Assembly: GCF_016806065.1 (NCBI RefSeq)
Contig: NZ_CP032405.1
Span: forward strand, 2,632,001-2,696,000
Direction: 5' to 3'
DNA from: Rhizobium rosettiformans
Lineage (GTDB): Bacteria; Pseudomonadota; Alphaproteobacteria; Rhizobiales; Rhizobiaceae
DNA length: 64,000 bases
Below, one piece after another: positions 9,531-18,068 of the stretch. The notes under the pieces are model-generated. The model was not told where the DNA came from. It saw only the letters and a program-made list of their open reading frames with translations, and made no database searches. Each line of letters begins with the position of its first letter. Within the stretch, counting starts at the first letter, position 1. The translations under genes were made by a program, and so were the position numbers.

Positions 9531-9557
9531 ATACGATCGACGCCCTGGTTTTTTTCA
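9531..9557 (-). promoter_or_regulatory. candidate FecI-type ECF promoter of the FecR gene
   Basis: Minus strand TGAAAAA-N15-CGTAT, the same elements and spacing as before the receptor gene (8313-8339). It lies in the 172-base gap between the sigma and FecR genes, about 113 bases before the FecR start. No such motif was found before the sigma gene itself, suggesting that the sigma gene is driven separately, perhaps by iron. Confidence 0.45.
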
Positions 9558-9590
9558 TCTTTCCCCCGCCATTTTTCAGTGTCGCCCCCA

Positions 9591-10106
9591 TCAATGGCTC
9601 GCCCGATCCATGGAGAGCGCGATCTTGACCATGCCGCTGCGGATCAGCCGATGGGCCGTCGCAACCGAAATCTTGAGTTCGCCCGCAATCGCCTCCAGCG
9701 TCCAGCCTTCGATGCGGTAGAGTTCGATCGCCCGGCGCATGTCCGCAGGTAATCCCTTTAGCGCCTCGCTGGCGACCCGTGCCTGATCGGCGAAAAGCAC
9801 CGTCTCCTCGGGCGAGCCCGGATCTTGCGGCAGGATCCAGAAGGGCGGATCGACATCGCGCCCGCGCGTCTCGACATTGCGTCGCTTCAGCTGATCGAAA
9901 GCGAGATTGCGCACGATGCTGTAGAGATAGGCGAGGATCTGGCGCGGCGCATAGCCGACGCCATCCTCCGGCTTCAGCCGCAGAAAGGCATCTTGCACGA
10001 TGTCTTCCGCTTGGTCACGCGAGCCCAAGAGCCGGGCTGCATAGCTCACCAGGGCCGTTCTGTTCTCGAGGAAAACCTCAAGGGGGCTCTTGGTTTCTGC
10101 GCCCAT
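9591..10106 (-). CDS. FecI-family ECF sigma factor
   Basis: A 171-residue extracytoplasmic-function sigma factor. Region 2 includes SRDQAEDIVQDAFLRL and region 4 a helix-turn-helix (EGWTLEAIAGELKISVATAHRLI). It would direct RNA polymerase to the receptor and FecR promoters when ferric siderophore is bound outside. The ATG at 10106 gives the usual length. The gene heads the iron-uptake cluster. Confidence 0.92.
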   Translation of the reverse strand: MGAETKSPLEVFLENRTALVSYAARLLGSRDQAEDIVQDAFLRLKPEDGVGYAPRQILAYLYSIVRNLAFDQLKRRNVETRGRDVDPPFWILPQDPGSPEETVLFADQARVASEALKGLPADMRRAIELYRIEGWTLEAIAGELKISVATAHRLIRSGMVKIALSMDRASH

Positions 10107-10174
10107 CTTGCGTTCGGTGTCGCCAGTTTAAATGTGAGAATAAAAGGAAGCTTTCGCTTAGCCGATTAATCCGG

Positions 10175-10187
10175 GTGATTCAATCAC
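10175..10187. promoter_or_regulatory. palindrome upstream of the ECF sigma gene
   Basis: GTGATTCAATCAC is a 13-bp perfect inverted repeat with a single central base. It lies 69 bases before the sigma-factor start, in the divergent gap to the desaturase gene. It is a plausible operator for either gene. It does not match the RirA TGA-N9-TCA box or the Irr box as I know them, so the regulator is unknown. Confidence 0.35.
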
Positions 10188-10348
10188 ACTGACGGCCTGC
10201 CCCGGAGGTGCGCTCCTCGGTGGCGCAAACCCTCATATTTCCAGCATTTCTGCTCAATTCGCGCCGTGCCTTGCCGCTTTTGTTCCATCAGGCTCCCACA
10301 GACTCAGTTAATCTGAACTTCCATAGGGGATTCGTCTATGGGGACTGC

Positions 10349-11272
10349 ATGGCACATCTTGCCGAGGGTGAGATCGCAATACCGCGCATTGCGCGCATCG
10401 AATGGCTGACCGTCGCATTGGCCTTTTTGATCTACGGGGGATTTATCGCCCTCACTTATTTCTGGCGCGACATTCCGCTTCTGATCCTTGTGCCCTTGGG
10501 GGCCTGGCTGATCGCCTGGCATGGGTCGCTGCAGCACGAGGTGATCCACCATCATCCGACCCGCCATCAATGGCTCAACGATGCGATCGGGTTTCCGCCG
10601 ATTTCGCTTTGGCTGCCCTATCATGTCTACAGAGAAAGCCATCTTGCCCATCACCGCGACGAACACCTGACCGATCCGATCGAGGACCCGGAATCCTACT
10701 ATTTCACCCGAGCAGACTGGGAGCGTTTCGGCTGGGCTGGTCGGACGCTGTGGGAATTCAATCTGACCCTGATCGGCCGCCTGACGGTGGGTCCGGCGAT
10801 CATCCTCGCTTCCTTCCTCTGGCACGAGGCGATCAAGGTGATCCGCGGCGAGGGCGATAGCCGGCGCCTCTGGGCCTGGCATGGTGTCGGTATGGCCATC
10901 GTGCTCTGGTGGGTGCTCATCGTCTGCGACATGCCTTTCCTGCTCTTCTTCTTCGGCTTCGTCTATTCCGGCACGGCGCTGTCTCGTCTGCGCTCCTATG
11001 CCGAACACCGCTTTGCCGACAATCACGAGGAGCGCACGGCGATCGTCGAGAGAAGCCCGCTCTTCGGCCTGCTCTTCCTCTACAACAACCTGCATGTGCT
11101 GCATCACCGCGTGCCGGCGCTGCCCTGGTACATGCTGCCCGGCATCTATGAGCGGCACCGCGATTTTCTCGTGCGGCTGAACGGTGGTCTGGTCTATCGC
11201 GGCTATTTCGATGTCGCGCGCCGGTTCCTTTTCAGGAAACATGACGCTCCGACCCATCCGAGGCACTCCTGA
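10349..11272 (+). CDS. membrane fatty-acid desaturase-like protein
   Basis: A 307-residue di-iron membrane desaturase/hydroxylase. Three histidine clusters are visible: HGSLQHEVIHHHPTRH (about 58-73), ESHLAHHRDEH (about 96-106) and LHVLHHR (about 247-253), with hydrophobic helices between. Members insert double bonds into acyl chains, or ketone/hydroxyl groups into carotenoids, in the inner membrane. I chose the ATG at 10349, preceded by GGGGA; the frame stays open upstream but has no conserved features. The substrate is unknown. Confidence 0.8.
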   Translation: MAHLAEGEIAIPRIARIEWLTVALAFLIYGGFIALTYFWRDIPLLILVPLGAWLIAWHGSLQHEVIHHHPTRHQWLNDAIGFPPISLWLPYHVYRESHLAHHRDEHLTDPIEDPESYYFTRADWERFGWAGRTLWEFNLTLIGRLTVGPAIILASFLWHEAIKVIRGEGDSRRLWAWHGVGMAIVLWWVLIVCDMPFLLFFFGFVYSGTALSRLRSYAEHRFADNHEERTAIVERSPLFGLLFLYNNLHVLHHRVPALPWYMLPGIYERHRDFLVRLNGGLVYRGYFDVARRFLFRKHDAPTHPRHS

Positions 11273-11307
11273 CCGCGCGTCCTGACAACAGGCTTGCGAG
11301 CCTGCGG

Positions 11308-12096
11308 ATGTATGTCGCGCCATCCGTGGTGGCAGAGGCGCAGCGGGTGCTCTGGGCCTTCCTGCGCGACCATCTGCGCAGTGCAGGCATGGTCGGCCTG
11401 CCCGAGATCCTGGACGAGATCTTGCCCCACCACGAGGCCTGGCTCGATCCGCGCCTCGTCCTTGCTCAGACCTGCGGCTTCCCCTTCGTCAAGCATCTGA
11501 AGGGCAGGGTCCGCCTCGTCGCCACCCCGGTCTACGAGGTGCCGGGCTGCTCCGGCGCTGACATGTCCAGTTTCATCATCGTCAGAGAGAAGGACGCCCC
11601 GGCAAACCTTGCAGCCTGCCGCGGGCTGAGGGCCGCGATCAACGAAACCGGCAGCAATTCCGGCTACAATCTGCTGCGCGCGGCAATCGCCCCCTATGCC
11701 GGCGGCCGCGCCTTCTTCACCGAAATCCTTGAGACCGGTGGCCATCTCGCGAGTATCGAGGCTGTTCGCAGTGGTGAGGCCGATCTCGCGGCGATCGACT
11801 GCATCACCTATGATCTCCTGCGCCGCCATGTCCCGGAACGGATCGGCGGCCTTGTCATCCTCGCTGAGACCCCGCGCGGCCCCAATCTGCCCTTCATCAC
11901 CAGATTGTCGGCCTCGGATCATGAGATCGACTTACTCCGCGCCGCACTGAAGGCCGCCATCGTCGCACCCGAACTTGACAAGGTCCGTCAAACCCTCGGG
12001 CTGAAGGACGTGACGGTGCTGGACGAGAGCGCCTACGACATCCTGCTCGCGCATGAACAGGCGGCGATCGCAGCGGGCTATCCGGATCTGCGCTAG
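11308..12096 (+). CDS. PhnD-like phosphate/phosphonate-binding domain protein
   Basis: A 262-residue protein resembling PhnD-type type-2 periplasmic binding proteins: FVKHLKGRVRLVATPVY, the ligand-loop GSNSGYNLLR, ETGGHLASIEAVRSGEADLAAIDCITYDLL. There is no signal peptide, so it is probably cytoplasmic or the true start is further upstream. The frame is open back to 11245 with no ATG. No ABC permease is nearby, so it is an orphan binding-fold protein. The start 36 bases after the desaturase stop suggests co-transcription. Confidence 0.7.
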   Translation: MYVAPSVVAEAQRVLWAFLRDHLRSAGMVGLPEILDEILPHHEAWLDPRLVLAQTCGFPFVKHLKGRVRLVATPVYEVPGCSGADMSSFIIVREKDAPANLAACRGLRAAINETGSNSGYNLLRAAIAPYAGGRAFFTEILETGGHLASIEAVRSGEADLAAIDCITYDLLRRHVPERIGGLVILAETPRGPNLPFITRLSASDHEIDLLRAALKAAIVAPELDKVRQTLGLKDVTVLDESAYDILLAHEQAAIAAGYPDLR

Positions 12097-12138
12097 GCTT
12101 CCTTCCGAGACCGTGGCAGTTCGGGAGCACCCGTTAAC

Positions 12139-12399
12139 TCAAAGCTTCACCTTCACCGGGCGCCAGACGATGGTCTCCGGCGTACGGTCGTAAGGGTTGT
12201 CCATCAGGGTGATCTTGCAGTTGCGCGTGTCACATTGCTTGCAGCGGAACTTCAGCGAGAAGGGGTCGCGGCCGTGGCCGTAGAAGCTTGCGAGATCCTT
12301 GGCGAGAAACCGACCCTGGTTCTGACATTCACGACAGGTGGCAACCACCAGCATGTTGTGGCGAAGCGCTTTTCCAAGGGTATCGATCGTCTGGGTCAT
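12139..12399 (-). CDS. small zinc-ribbon-like protein
   Basis: An 86-residue protein with two CxxC pairs (CRECQ near residue 22 and CKQC near residue 53), the layout of a zinc ribbon. I chose the ATG at 12399 (MTQTIDTLGKAL); a longer form adds 17 residues with no clear ribosome-binding site. Small proteins of this type are common in rhizobia and are annotated as hypothetical. Role unknown. Confidence 0.6.
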   Translation of the reverse strand: MTQTIDTLGKALRHNMLVVATCRECQNQGRFLAKDLASFYGHGRDPFSLKFRCKQCDTRNCKITLMDNPYDRTPETIVWRPVKVKL

Positions 12400-12599
12400 G
12401 ATCGTGATCTTGAACAAAACAAGAACATCGTCAAGTGCGCAAATGATCACGAAATGCTGCTGCCCCTGGTTTCCAAGGCTTTTTCAAGGGCGACGAGAAT
12501 TACAACGCGTTATTTCTCTCGTCAGCTAGATCACTGAAAATTAACCATAAATTCTGCGGTCTGTAAGGTAACTGTTAACCTTGATCTTCCTATAAAGGG

Positions 12600-12823
12600 G
12601 GGCTTCCACCAAGGTAGTGCGTCGCGAAGCGCTCGGTTTCTGTATTGCGTATCGGGGAGGGCGTCATCCACGGCGTCCTCCCGCGCACGCCCTAAACCGG
12701 GTGTTCAGAGGGCATGAGGCCCCGGCGGCGATTGGTGCACGGCCCATGCCACGAAGCCCGTCTGGTTGGACCGGACCTGGAAAGAAAAAGCCTCCACGCC
12801 ATGCTGGCGGGAGGCTTTTCCAT
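12600..12823 (+). ncRNA. candidate structured small RNA
   Basis: Within the 446-base gap 12400-12845 this stretch follows a TATAAA element (12591-12596) and ends at a strong intrinsic terminator (12786-12819). An internal hairpin GGCATG-a-GGCC (12711-12721) pairs with GGCCCATGCC (12741-12750). No coding pattern is seen on the plus strand. I could not match it to 6S, tmRNA, RNase P or SRP RNA. It may be a small RNA; the terminator could instead serve only the minus-strand lipoprotein gene. Confidence 0.3.
12786..12819. terminator. bidirectional intrinsic terminator
   Basis: AAAAGCCTCC and GGAGGCTTTT form a 10-bp stem, extended by CGCCA/TGGCG around loop TGC with one bulged base. T tracts occur on both strands. 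It lies 27 bases past the stop of the minus-strand lipoprotein gene and also ends any plus-strand transcript of 12600-12823. Confidence 0.8.
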
Positions 12824-12845
12824 TTTCTGGAGTGCGCGGCGGGGA

Positions 12846-13265
12846 TCAGCTCGCCGTCAGGAACTCCGCGCAGTAACTCTTGCCGCCATTTGTGCCCGGA
12901 CGGTCGACGACCGTGCGAACGCTGCGGATAATGTAGTCGGAGGAGACCGTCAGCTGGACTTCGCAGCGCAGATACTCCGTGCGCGCGCGGGTCAGCATCT
13001 TGCCCCTTTTGCCGTCGCCGAGATCCTCGTATGTCGCGGGCACGACCCGGGTCTTGAAGCCGCCGCGCCAGGTATAGAGTGTTGCCGTACCGGAGGCCGC
13101 ATCCGAGACGGGCGGTCCGAACTTGGCGAAGAAGGCCCCGGCTTGCTGCCCGTTCCAGCGCGTTTCGATCTCGTTCGTCGGTGCTCCACCCACCGTCGTG
13201 CAGCCTGCAGCAGCCAGGCAAAGCGCTGCGATCAGACCCGTCGTCGTGCTTTTCAGCAAATTCAT
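12846..13265 (-). CDS. small lipoprotein
   Basis: A 139-residue predicted lipoprotein: signal helix, lipobox LAAAGC with Cys at about residue 22, then a domain containing ETRWNGQQAGAFFAKFGPP and LYTWRGGFKT. The pattern resembles the small rhizobial lipoproteins that carry a BamE/SmpA-like fold, but I cannot name the family firmly. The ATG at 13265 was chosen because it puts the signal peptide at the N terminus. An intrinsic terminator follows. Confidence 0.65.
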   Translation of the reverse strand: MNLLKSTTTGLIAALCLAAAGCTTVGGAPTNEIETRWNGQQAGAFFAKFGPPVSDAASGTATLYTWRGGFKTRVVPATYEDLGDGKRGKMLTRARTEYLRCEVQLTVSSDYIIRSVRTVVDRPGTNGGKSYCAEFLTAS

Positions 13266-13604
13266 TGTCACTGTCCCTTGAACCCATGAGGGCCGTCGTC
13301 GGCGCCATGCCGCCGGGCGCATTCGGCCCACACCTGCTTTACTGCGAAACCGGCGCAGACGAAACGGTCGTGACTCCTTGTGCCGTGCAATTTTTCCAAA
13401 GGTGACTTCCCCGCAACGCCGCGCCGCAGTCCGGCGCGCCGGGCGGTGCTCGTGCCAGGTCAAAGCCTCGTCACCGCGGACTCTTCTGGTAATGAATTCA
13501 GCAACATGCAGACCCTGTCACGAAAACTTCAACTTTCTAGCCGCTTTTTTCGTTTCCCTGCTTGTGCAACGAAAATCGCTGGTCTATAGAAGCGCCGCTG
13601 GTCA

Positions 13605-13681
13605 CGGAGTGTAGCGCAGTCTGGTAGCGCACCACGTTCGGGACGTGGGGGTCGAGTGTTCGAATCACTCCACTCCGACCA
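13605..13681 (+). tRNA. tRNA-Pro (CGG)
   Basis: A complete 77-base tRNA: acceptor CGGAGTG/CACTCCG, encoded CCA, T-arm GTTCGAATC, and anticodon stem CCACG/CGTGG with loop TTCGGGA giving anticodon CGG. Confidence 0.95.
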
Positions 13682-13966
13682 GTTTAATTTCCCGAAATTT
13701 CCCCACTTGTCCCTGATATAGAACTGCCCGCAGTTGATCTGCGGCGTCGGCTGTCCGTATCTCTCGTCCGGTCAAGTTGTATATCTTGCAAACAGTGGTA
13801 GCGGATACACTTCCCCAATTTCGCTCCTGGATGGGGATTGCCTCTGCAAGTCATTGCTGAGGAAGGAAGATTAGGCTATCTTGAATTGTATTCGACGAGG
13901 CGGGCGGGGGTGTTTGGTCCGGCCGAGGCTGCCACCAATGATTGCAATCAAACTGGTCGGGTGAGC
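13682..13966. other. intergenic region before LacI-family gene
   Basis: The 285 bases after tRNA-Pro hold the control region of the LacI-type gene. Apart from the palindrome at 13939-13950, no gene or repeat was recognised and no integrase or tRNA duplication is present. Confidence 0.4.
13939..13950. promoter_or_regulatory. palindromic operator at the LacI-family gene
   Basis: TGATTGCAATCA is a perfect 12-bp palindrome ending 16 bases before the ATG of the LacI-type regulator. Its position fits autorepression. LacI-family operators are usually palindromes with a central CG or GC step, so the match is in character, but the assignment is inferred. Confidence 0.5.
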
Positions 13967-15007
13967 ATGATCCCAGGGACGAGAAAACGTCGTCAGCGCC
14001 AGGACAAGGTGACCCTTTCCGACGTGGCGCAAAGGGCCGGTGTCAGCGCGATCACCGTGTCCCGCGCCTTGCGCGACCCGGAAAAAGTCTCGCCGCAGCT
14101 GCGCGACACGATCCTGACGGTTGTCGAGGAGATGGGCTATGTGCCCGATCTTGCGGCCCGCGCCCTTGCCAGCAAGAACAGCGGTCTCGTCGGCGTGCTC
14201 TCGCCCGGCCTGACCAGCCACGCTTTCCTCGCCCTCATCCGCGGCATCGAGGACCGCGTTCGTCCCTCCGACCTGCGCATCCAATATGCCAACGCCGACA
14301 GCAACAGCGAGGATCAGCTACGCCAGCTGCGCTTCTTCATGTCGCAGAACCCCGCCGGCCTCATCCATGTCGGCCAGATCGGCGATCCCGCGATCGACGA
14401 TCTCCTGCGTCGCGCGCCGTGCCCCGTGGTCGAGATCATGGATGTCAGCCGCCAGCCGACGGATATGGCAATCGGCATCGATCACCGTCTGGCCGCCGAA
14501 ACGGCAACCCGGCATCTGCTTGCGAAGGGCTATAGGCGCATCGCCATGCTGGGTGGTGCCTGGGATTTTCGTGGCCGGCGCCGGCAGGAGGGCTTTCAGG
14601 CCGTGCTGGAGGAGGCCGGGCTTTTTGATCCGGCCCTCGTGCTTTCGATCGACAGCAGCACAAGCGTAGGCCTCGGCTGTCATTTGCTGGATCGGCTGAG
14701 AAACGAGTTTCCGGATGCCGATGCCGCCTTCTGCCACAATGACGATATTGCGCTCGGCGTGTTGTTCGAATGCCAGCGGCGGGGGCTTGCCGTCCCCGGT
14801 GATTTCGGCATCTGCGGCTTCAACGATCTCGAATATGCCGGCTTTGCCTTTCCGGCGATCACGTCGGTGCGCGTTCCCCGCTACGAGATCGGCTACCGCG
14901 CCGTGGACATGATCATCCGCGCCTCCGGATCGGGAGCCTATCCGGCAAAGGTCGTCGATCTCGGCTATCAGCTTGTGTCGCGGGGATCGACGGCCCGCGA
15001 CGGATGA
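13967..15007 (+). CDS. LacI/GntR-family transcriptional regulator
   Basis: A 346-residue repressor of the LacI family. The N-terminal helix-turn-helix plus hinge is at about 17-70 (TLSDVAQRAGVSAITVSRAL, then GYVPDLAARAL). A periplasmic-binding-protein-like effector domain follows (GLVGVLSPGLTSHAF onward), resembling the gluconate repressor group. The ATG at 13967 was chosen over an upstream in-frame codon because family members begin just before a basic patch (RKRRQRQDK). No sugar transport or catabolic genes are adjacent, so its targets lie elsewhere or it is an orphan. A palindrome lies just upstream. Confidence 0.85.
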   Translation: MIPGTRKRRQRQDKVTLSDVAQRAGVSAITVSRALRDPEKVSPQLRDTILTVVEEMGYVPDLAARALASKNSGLVGVLSPGLTSHAFLALIRGIEDRVRPSDLRIQYANADSNSEDQLRQLRFFMSQNPAGLIHVGQIGDPAIDDLLRRAPCPVVEIMDVSRQPTDMAIGIDHRLAAETATRHLLAKGYRRIAMLGGAWDFRGRRRQEGFQAVLEEAGLFDPALVLSIDSSTSVGLGCHLLDRLRNEFPDADAAFCHNDDIALGVLFECQRRGLAVPGDFGICGFNDLEYAGFAFPAITSVRVPRYEIGYRAVDMIIRASGSGAYPAKVVDLGYQLVSRGSTARDG

Positions 15008-15046
15008 CACCAGGGTCGTCCGCGCGGGCACGTGTGTCTGGGCCGC

Positions 15047-16738
15047 TCAGGCAGCCCTGTTCATCCGGAAGGCAGCCGCGCCGGACTGCTGGTCGCCGAG
15101 ATTGAACTGCCCGATCATGCCGCGCAGCTTGTCTGTTTCCGTCGACAGCGTCGAGGCGGCGGCACTGCTTTCCTCGACCATGGCCGCGTTCTGCTGGGTC
15201 ATCTGGTCCATGCCGTTCACGGCGCTGTTGACCTCGACCAGACCGGACGACTGTTCGCGCGCCGCAGTGGAAATGGCAACGACATGGTCGTTGATCTCGA
15301 CGATGAGCTGACTGATCGATTTCAGCGCCCCGCCGGTGTCGCTGACGAGCTTCACGCCAGAAGCGACTTCCGTGGCCGAATTCTGAATGAGATCCTTGAT
15401 CTCCTTGGCAGCCTTGGCTGAGCGCTGGGCGAGTTCGCGGACCTCCTGGGCAACGACGGCAAAGCCGCGACCGGCCTCACCGGCACGCGCCGCCTCGACA
15501 CCGGCATTCAGCGCCAAGAGGTTGGTCTGGAAGGCGATCTCGTCGATCACGCCGATGATGTTGGAGATCTTCGACGAGGAATCCTCGATGCGGCTCATCG
15601 CATCGACGGCATGAGCCACGACGTCGCCCGACTTTTCGGCGCTTGCCTTGGCCGAGCCGGCGACGGTTCGGGCCTCCTGCGCACGCTGGGCGGACGAGCC
15701 GACATTGGCGGTGATTTCCTCAAGCGCGGCGGCCGTTTCCTCGAGATTGGCCGCCTGGCTCTCGGTGCGCCGTGAGAGGTCGCCGACGCCTTGGGTGATT
15801 TCCCGTGTCCCCTGGCTGATCAGCTCGACACTGGCCGAGATTTCCCGGAAGGTGTCGCAGAGCTGCGAAACCGATCGGTTGAGATCGTGACGCAGGAATT
15901 CGAATTCGGCGGAGAAGGGTTCAGTCAACTGGAAGCCGAAGTCACCGGAACAGAGGCGTTTCAGCGCATCGCCGAGCGAGCTCACGGTCCGTACGCGCGC
16001 GGTGACATCGGTCGCGAACTTGACCACCTTCACCACCTTGCCGTGGATGTCGAGGATCGGGTTGTAGGAAGCCGAAATGATGACTTCCTTGCCTCCCTTG
16101 GTCATGCGCGGGAACTCAGCGGCGACATACTGGCCATCACGCAGCGTCTGCCAGAACTTCTTGTATTCCTCGGAATTGGCATGCGCCTTGTCGACAAACA
16201 TGCTGTGGTGCTGCCCGATGATCTCCGCCGGCGAATAGCCCATCAGGTTGAAGAAGTTCTGATTGGCACTCGTGATCTTGCCATCGACGGTAAACTCGAT
16301 GATTGCCTGTGAGCGAGAGATCGCGGCAATCTGTGCTGCATAATCGACATTCAGCAGGCGCGCTTTGGCGTCGGCCCATTCGACCACGAAGCCCACCGTT
16401 TTCGAACCTTCCTTGAGCGGTGTGACGAGCAGGTCGAATACCCGGTTGCCGACGGTGATCGTCGCGCTGTGGCGGTTCTTCAGCGCGGCCAGCATGTTGC
16501 GCTGATGCGAGGGGTTCTTGTGAAACACGTCGATATTACTGCCGATCAGGCTCGCAACGCTGAACTTCGGCAATTCCTTCTTCAGGTCGGCTTCGGCCTC
16601 CTTGAGCAGCTCCATGACGGCGGGGTTCATATAGGTGATGTTGAGATTGGCGTCCGCCACCATGACGTTTGCCTGGAGCGCATCGAGCGCCAGGGTCTTG
16701 GCAACAGTTCGTGCATTCGAGAAGCCCGGAAATCCCAT
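15047..16738 (-). CDS. soluble PAS-domain methyl-accepting chemotaxis protein
   Basis: A 563-residue chemoreceptor without transmembrane segments, hence cytoplasmic. Two PAS domains lie at about 20-125 and 140-255 (the second includes [22 protein letters not shown]). A short HAMP-like linker leads to the signalling hairpin, whose tip [33 protein letters not shown] is the CheA/CheW contact. No CheR-binding pentapeptide is seen at the C terminus. The domain order is that of rhizobial redox/energy-taxis receptors. Whether it binds heme or flavin cannot be told from the sequence. Confidence 0.88.
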   Translation of the reverse strand: MGFPGFSNARTVAKTLALDALQANVMVADANLNITYMNPAVMELLKEAEADLKKELPKFSVASLIGSNIDVFHKNPSHQRNMLAALKNRHSATITVGNRVFDLLVTPLKEGSKTVGFVVEWADAKARLLNVDYAAQIAAISRSQAIIEFTVDGKITSANQNFFNLMGYSPAEIIGQHHSMFVDKAHANSEEYKKFWQTLRDGQYVAAEFPRMTKGGKEVIISASYNPILDIHGKVVKVVKFATDVTARVRTVSSLGDALKRLCSGDFGFQLTEPFSAEFEFLRHDLNRSVSQLCDTFREISASVELISQGTREITQGVGDLSRRTESQAANLEETAAALEEITANVGSSAQRAQEARTVAGSAKASAEKSGDVVAHAVDAMSRIEDSSSKISNIIGVIDEIAFQTNLLALNAGVEAARAGEAGRGFAVVAQEVRELAQRSAKAAKEIKDLIQNSATEVASGVKLVSDTGGALKSISQLIVEINDHVVAISTAAREQSSGLVEVNSAVNGMDQMTQQNAAMVEESSAAASTLSTETDKLRGMIGQFNLGDQQSGAAAFRMNRAA

Positions 16739-17013
16739 GTGTCCTCCAATCGCCCAGCAGCCCCTCCGCTGGTTCCGCGAAAATCAGATGGAGGTAAAAT
16801 GCATACAAAAAATAAATGAAGAGCTAAAATATGAATGCCTTGTCTATCTTTCATGCGAAATCTTGTAATGGCCGTTGCCGACAATGCTGGACCCGGGTCG
16901 GACGGGGCAGCGAGAAACAGGCTGGACGATCCGGCGGCGAACGAACTCGCAGCCTTGCTGGGGGACGGGGCGTCAGGAAGAAGGGAAACCTGAGTGCGAG
17001 GTGAGGGCTGCGC

Positions 17014-17922
17014 TCACTCGGCCTTCGGAAGCGCCGGGGCGGCCGTTGCCAGAGCGTCCAGGAAGACATCCATATTGGACATGAAGGAGACGCCAGCCAT
17101 CGGAGCGAGGTTCGCGTAAGCCGCCCCGCCGATCCAGATGTCGATGTCGGGCGAAAGTGCCGATCGCAGCGCCTGCAGATGGCGCTGCAAGCCTGCCTTG
17201 CGTCCGGTGAGGGCACTCAGACAGACGCAGGAGGCGTCACGCCGATGGGCTGCATCGGCAATTTCGCTGGCCGGCAGGCTTGCCCCAAGAAACAGCGCAT
17301 TCCAGCCCCTGAGCCGCGCGAGCAGGGTCGCGACCAGCGCCCCGATGTCGTGATCCTCCTTTTCCGGGGTCGTGGCAACAAGGCGCGGTGCATCGGGTGG
17401 TGGCATCGGGCATCGGTCGAAGAGCCCGCCGAGGATACGCTTGATATGCGCCGTCGTCATGTGCTCGGCCGCGATCGATACCTCGCCCTCGGCCCACATG
17501 GAGCCGATTTCGCGCATCAGCGGCAAGGCGGTGGCCCGAATGAATTGCTCGGGCGCCTCGGTTTCGGCGCGGGTCTGCAACAGCGCCTGCAGACGATCGC
17601 TGTCCAGAGCCTGTATGGCGTCGATGATTTCCGAAAGCGCCTGACGGGCTGCCAACTCGCATTCGAGCCGCAACAAGGCCTCGTTGGAGAGGGGAACGAG
17701 CGAACTGATCCGATAGCCGCCGTCGCTGCAGGACTTCAACAGCCGCAGCCGTTCCACCTGTTCGCGTGTATAGAAGCGCCGTCCTGTAGGGCTGCGCTCT
17801 TGAGGCTCGATCCCGTAGCGCCGTTCCCAGGCATGCAGCAGAAGTTTCGAGATCCCGCTCGTGGCAAGCGTTTCGGCCAGGCCGATCAACACTTCCCGTT
17901 CCTGCTGCCTGTTGCGATGCAT
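17014..17922 (-). CDS. CarH-like MerR regulator with B12-binding domain
   Basis: A 302-residue regulator. A MerR-type winged helix (AWERRYGIEPQERSPTGRRFYT, 31-52) is followed by a helical cap with W143-x9-E153-H154 and a Rossmann domain with E189-x-H191-x-x-G194. These are the adenosylcobalamin signatures of CarH/LitR light-sensing repressors; H191 would be the lower axial ligand. In Thermus CarH the residue after the Trp is a His used in the photoconverted state; here it is Ala144, so photochemistry may differ. The targets are unknown and no carotenoid or photolyase genes flank it. Light-dependent DNA release is inferred from the family only. Confidence 0.8.
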   Translation of the reverse strand: MHRNRQQEREVLIGLAETLATSGISKLLLHAWERRYGIEPQERSPTGRRFYTREQVERLRLLKSCSDGGYRISSLVPLSNEALLRLECELAARQALSEIIDAIQALDSDRLQALLQTRAETEAPEQFIRATALPLMREIGSMWAEGEVSIAAEHMTTAHIKRILGGLFDRCPMPPPDAPRLVATTPEKEDHDIGALVATLLARLRGWNALFLGASLPASEIADAAHRRDASCVCLSALTGRKAGLQRHLQALRSALSPDIDIWIGGAAYANLAPMAGVSFMSNMDVFLDALATAAPALPKAE

Positions 17923-18005
17923 GCCGGCCCCTAGCTGATTTGCATCGTATATTAGCGTGTCATTTCAGGAAGAAAAGCAGGTTGGCAACAGCGGCTCGAA
18001 ACGCA

Positions 18006-18030
18006 AACGGCCCGCGCAAGGCGAGCCGTT
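18006..18030 (-). terminator. possible terminator after cysN
   Basis: AACGGC at 18006-18011 pairs with GCCGTT at 18025-18030, with further pairing inside. On the minus strand it lies about 40 bases past the cysN stop and is followed by T-rich GTTTGCGTTT. The T tract is interrupted, so this is a weak call. Confidence 0.35.
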
Positions 18031-18068
18031 CTCAATCGGGTGTAGCGGTTCAGCCGAAAAGCGGCCGA

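Noticed and set aside
10208..10348. N-terminal extension of the desaturase
   Set aside because: The added residues lack conservation-like features and the ATG at 10349 has a ribosome-binding site just upstream.
12600..12823. 6S RNA, SRP RNA or RNase P RNA
   Set aside because: None of the conserved sequence blocks of these RNAs that I know is present, so I left it as an unassigned candidate.
13605..13966. Genomic-island attachment at tRNA-Pro
   Set aside because: No integrase gene, no repeated tRNA 3' end and no drop in GC were seen downstream.
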